Source of the DNA: Deltaproteobacteria bacterium
GTDB taxonomy: Bacteria > Desulfobacterota > Desulfobaccia > Desulfobaccales > 0-14-0-80-60-11
Length of the DNA: 13,022 nt
Direction of reading: 5' to 3'
Assembly: GCA_021817645.1 (NCBI GenBank)
Contig: JAKAGH010000051.1
Location: 1 to 13,022 of the forward strand
Of the stretch, positions 13,018 through 13,022 are shown one piece after another. Position 1 is the first letter of the stretch. Every line of letters begins with the position of its first letter. The position numbers and the translations under genes were made by a program. Under the pieces are notes generated by a model, which did no database searches, was not told the origin of the DNA, and was given only the letters and a program-made list of their open reading frames with translations.

Positions 13018-13022
13018 ATTGT

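Overview
The window reads as a stretch of chromosome from a high-GC, Gram-negative, probably anaerobic bacterium. The best guess is a Desulfobacterota ('deltaproteobacterial') lineage. That inference rests on a Tat-exported DUF362 protein beside a membrane polyferredoxin, an LPS-heptose gene (gmhA), an outer-membrane barrel-like protein, a GH57/DUF3536 enzyme, and intergenic spacers full of small palindromes and tandem heptamers. No tRNA, rRNA, transposase, integrase or CRISPR array was seen, and most genes are housekeeping or conserved core genes.

Layout. Positions 1-3700 are on the plus strand: a Tat-signal DUF362 protein, a 519-bp spacer with repeat hairpins and a terminator-like stem, a 517-residue polyferredoxin that looks like a NapH-NapG fusion, and a Nudix hydrolase whose real start may be a non-canonical ATC codon. 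Positions 3819-12422 are on the minus strand. In transcription order they carry GH57/DUF3536, gmhA, a deoxyhypusine-synthase-like protein, a cyclophilin-like protein, an FmdB-type zinc ribbon, hemC, a small outer-membrane protein, sfsA and prs. Position 12601 onward returns to the plus strand with rplU (ribosomal protein L21), followed by a strong G-quadruplex motif at the window edge.

How the genes fit together. DUF362 plus the polyferredoxin suggests an electron-transfer pair at the cytoplasmic membrane or periplasm. The gmhA, DHS-like and cyclophilin-like genes overlap by 4 and 11 nt, which is the only firm operon here. It links an LPS heptose-precursor enzyme to two conserved proteins of unknown function. 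GH57 and rplU are divergently transcribed from two good sigma-70-like promoters about 60 bp apart. hemC (tetrapyrrole synthesis), prs (PRPP) and sfsA are ordinary core genes.

The most unusual features are the DHS-like protein, which keeps the deoxyhypusine synthase sequence pattern but lacks the catalytic-lysine segment; the recurring period-7 tandem repeats in several spacers, one of which supplies the first codons of hemC; the NapH-NapG-like fusion with an internal twin-arginine segment; and the G4 motif after rplU. No obviously new multi-gene system such as defence, CRISPR or a mobile element is visible.
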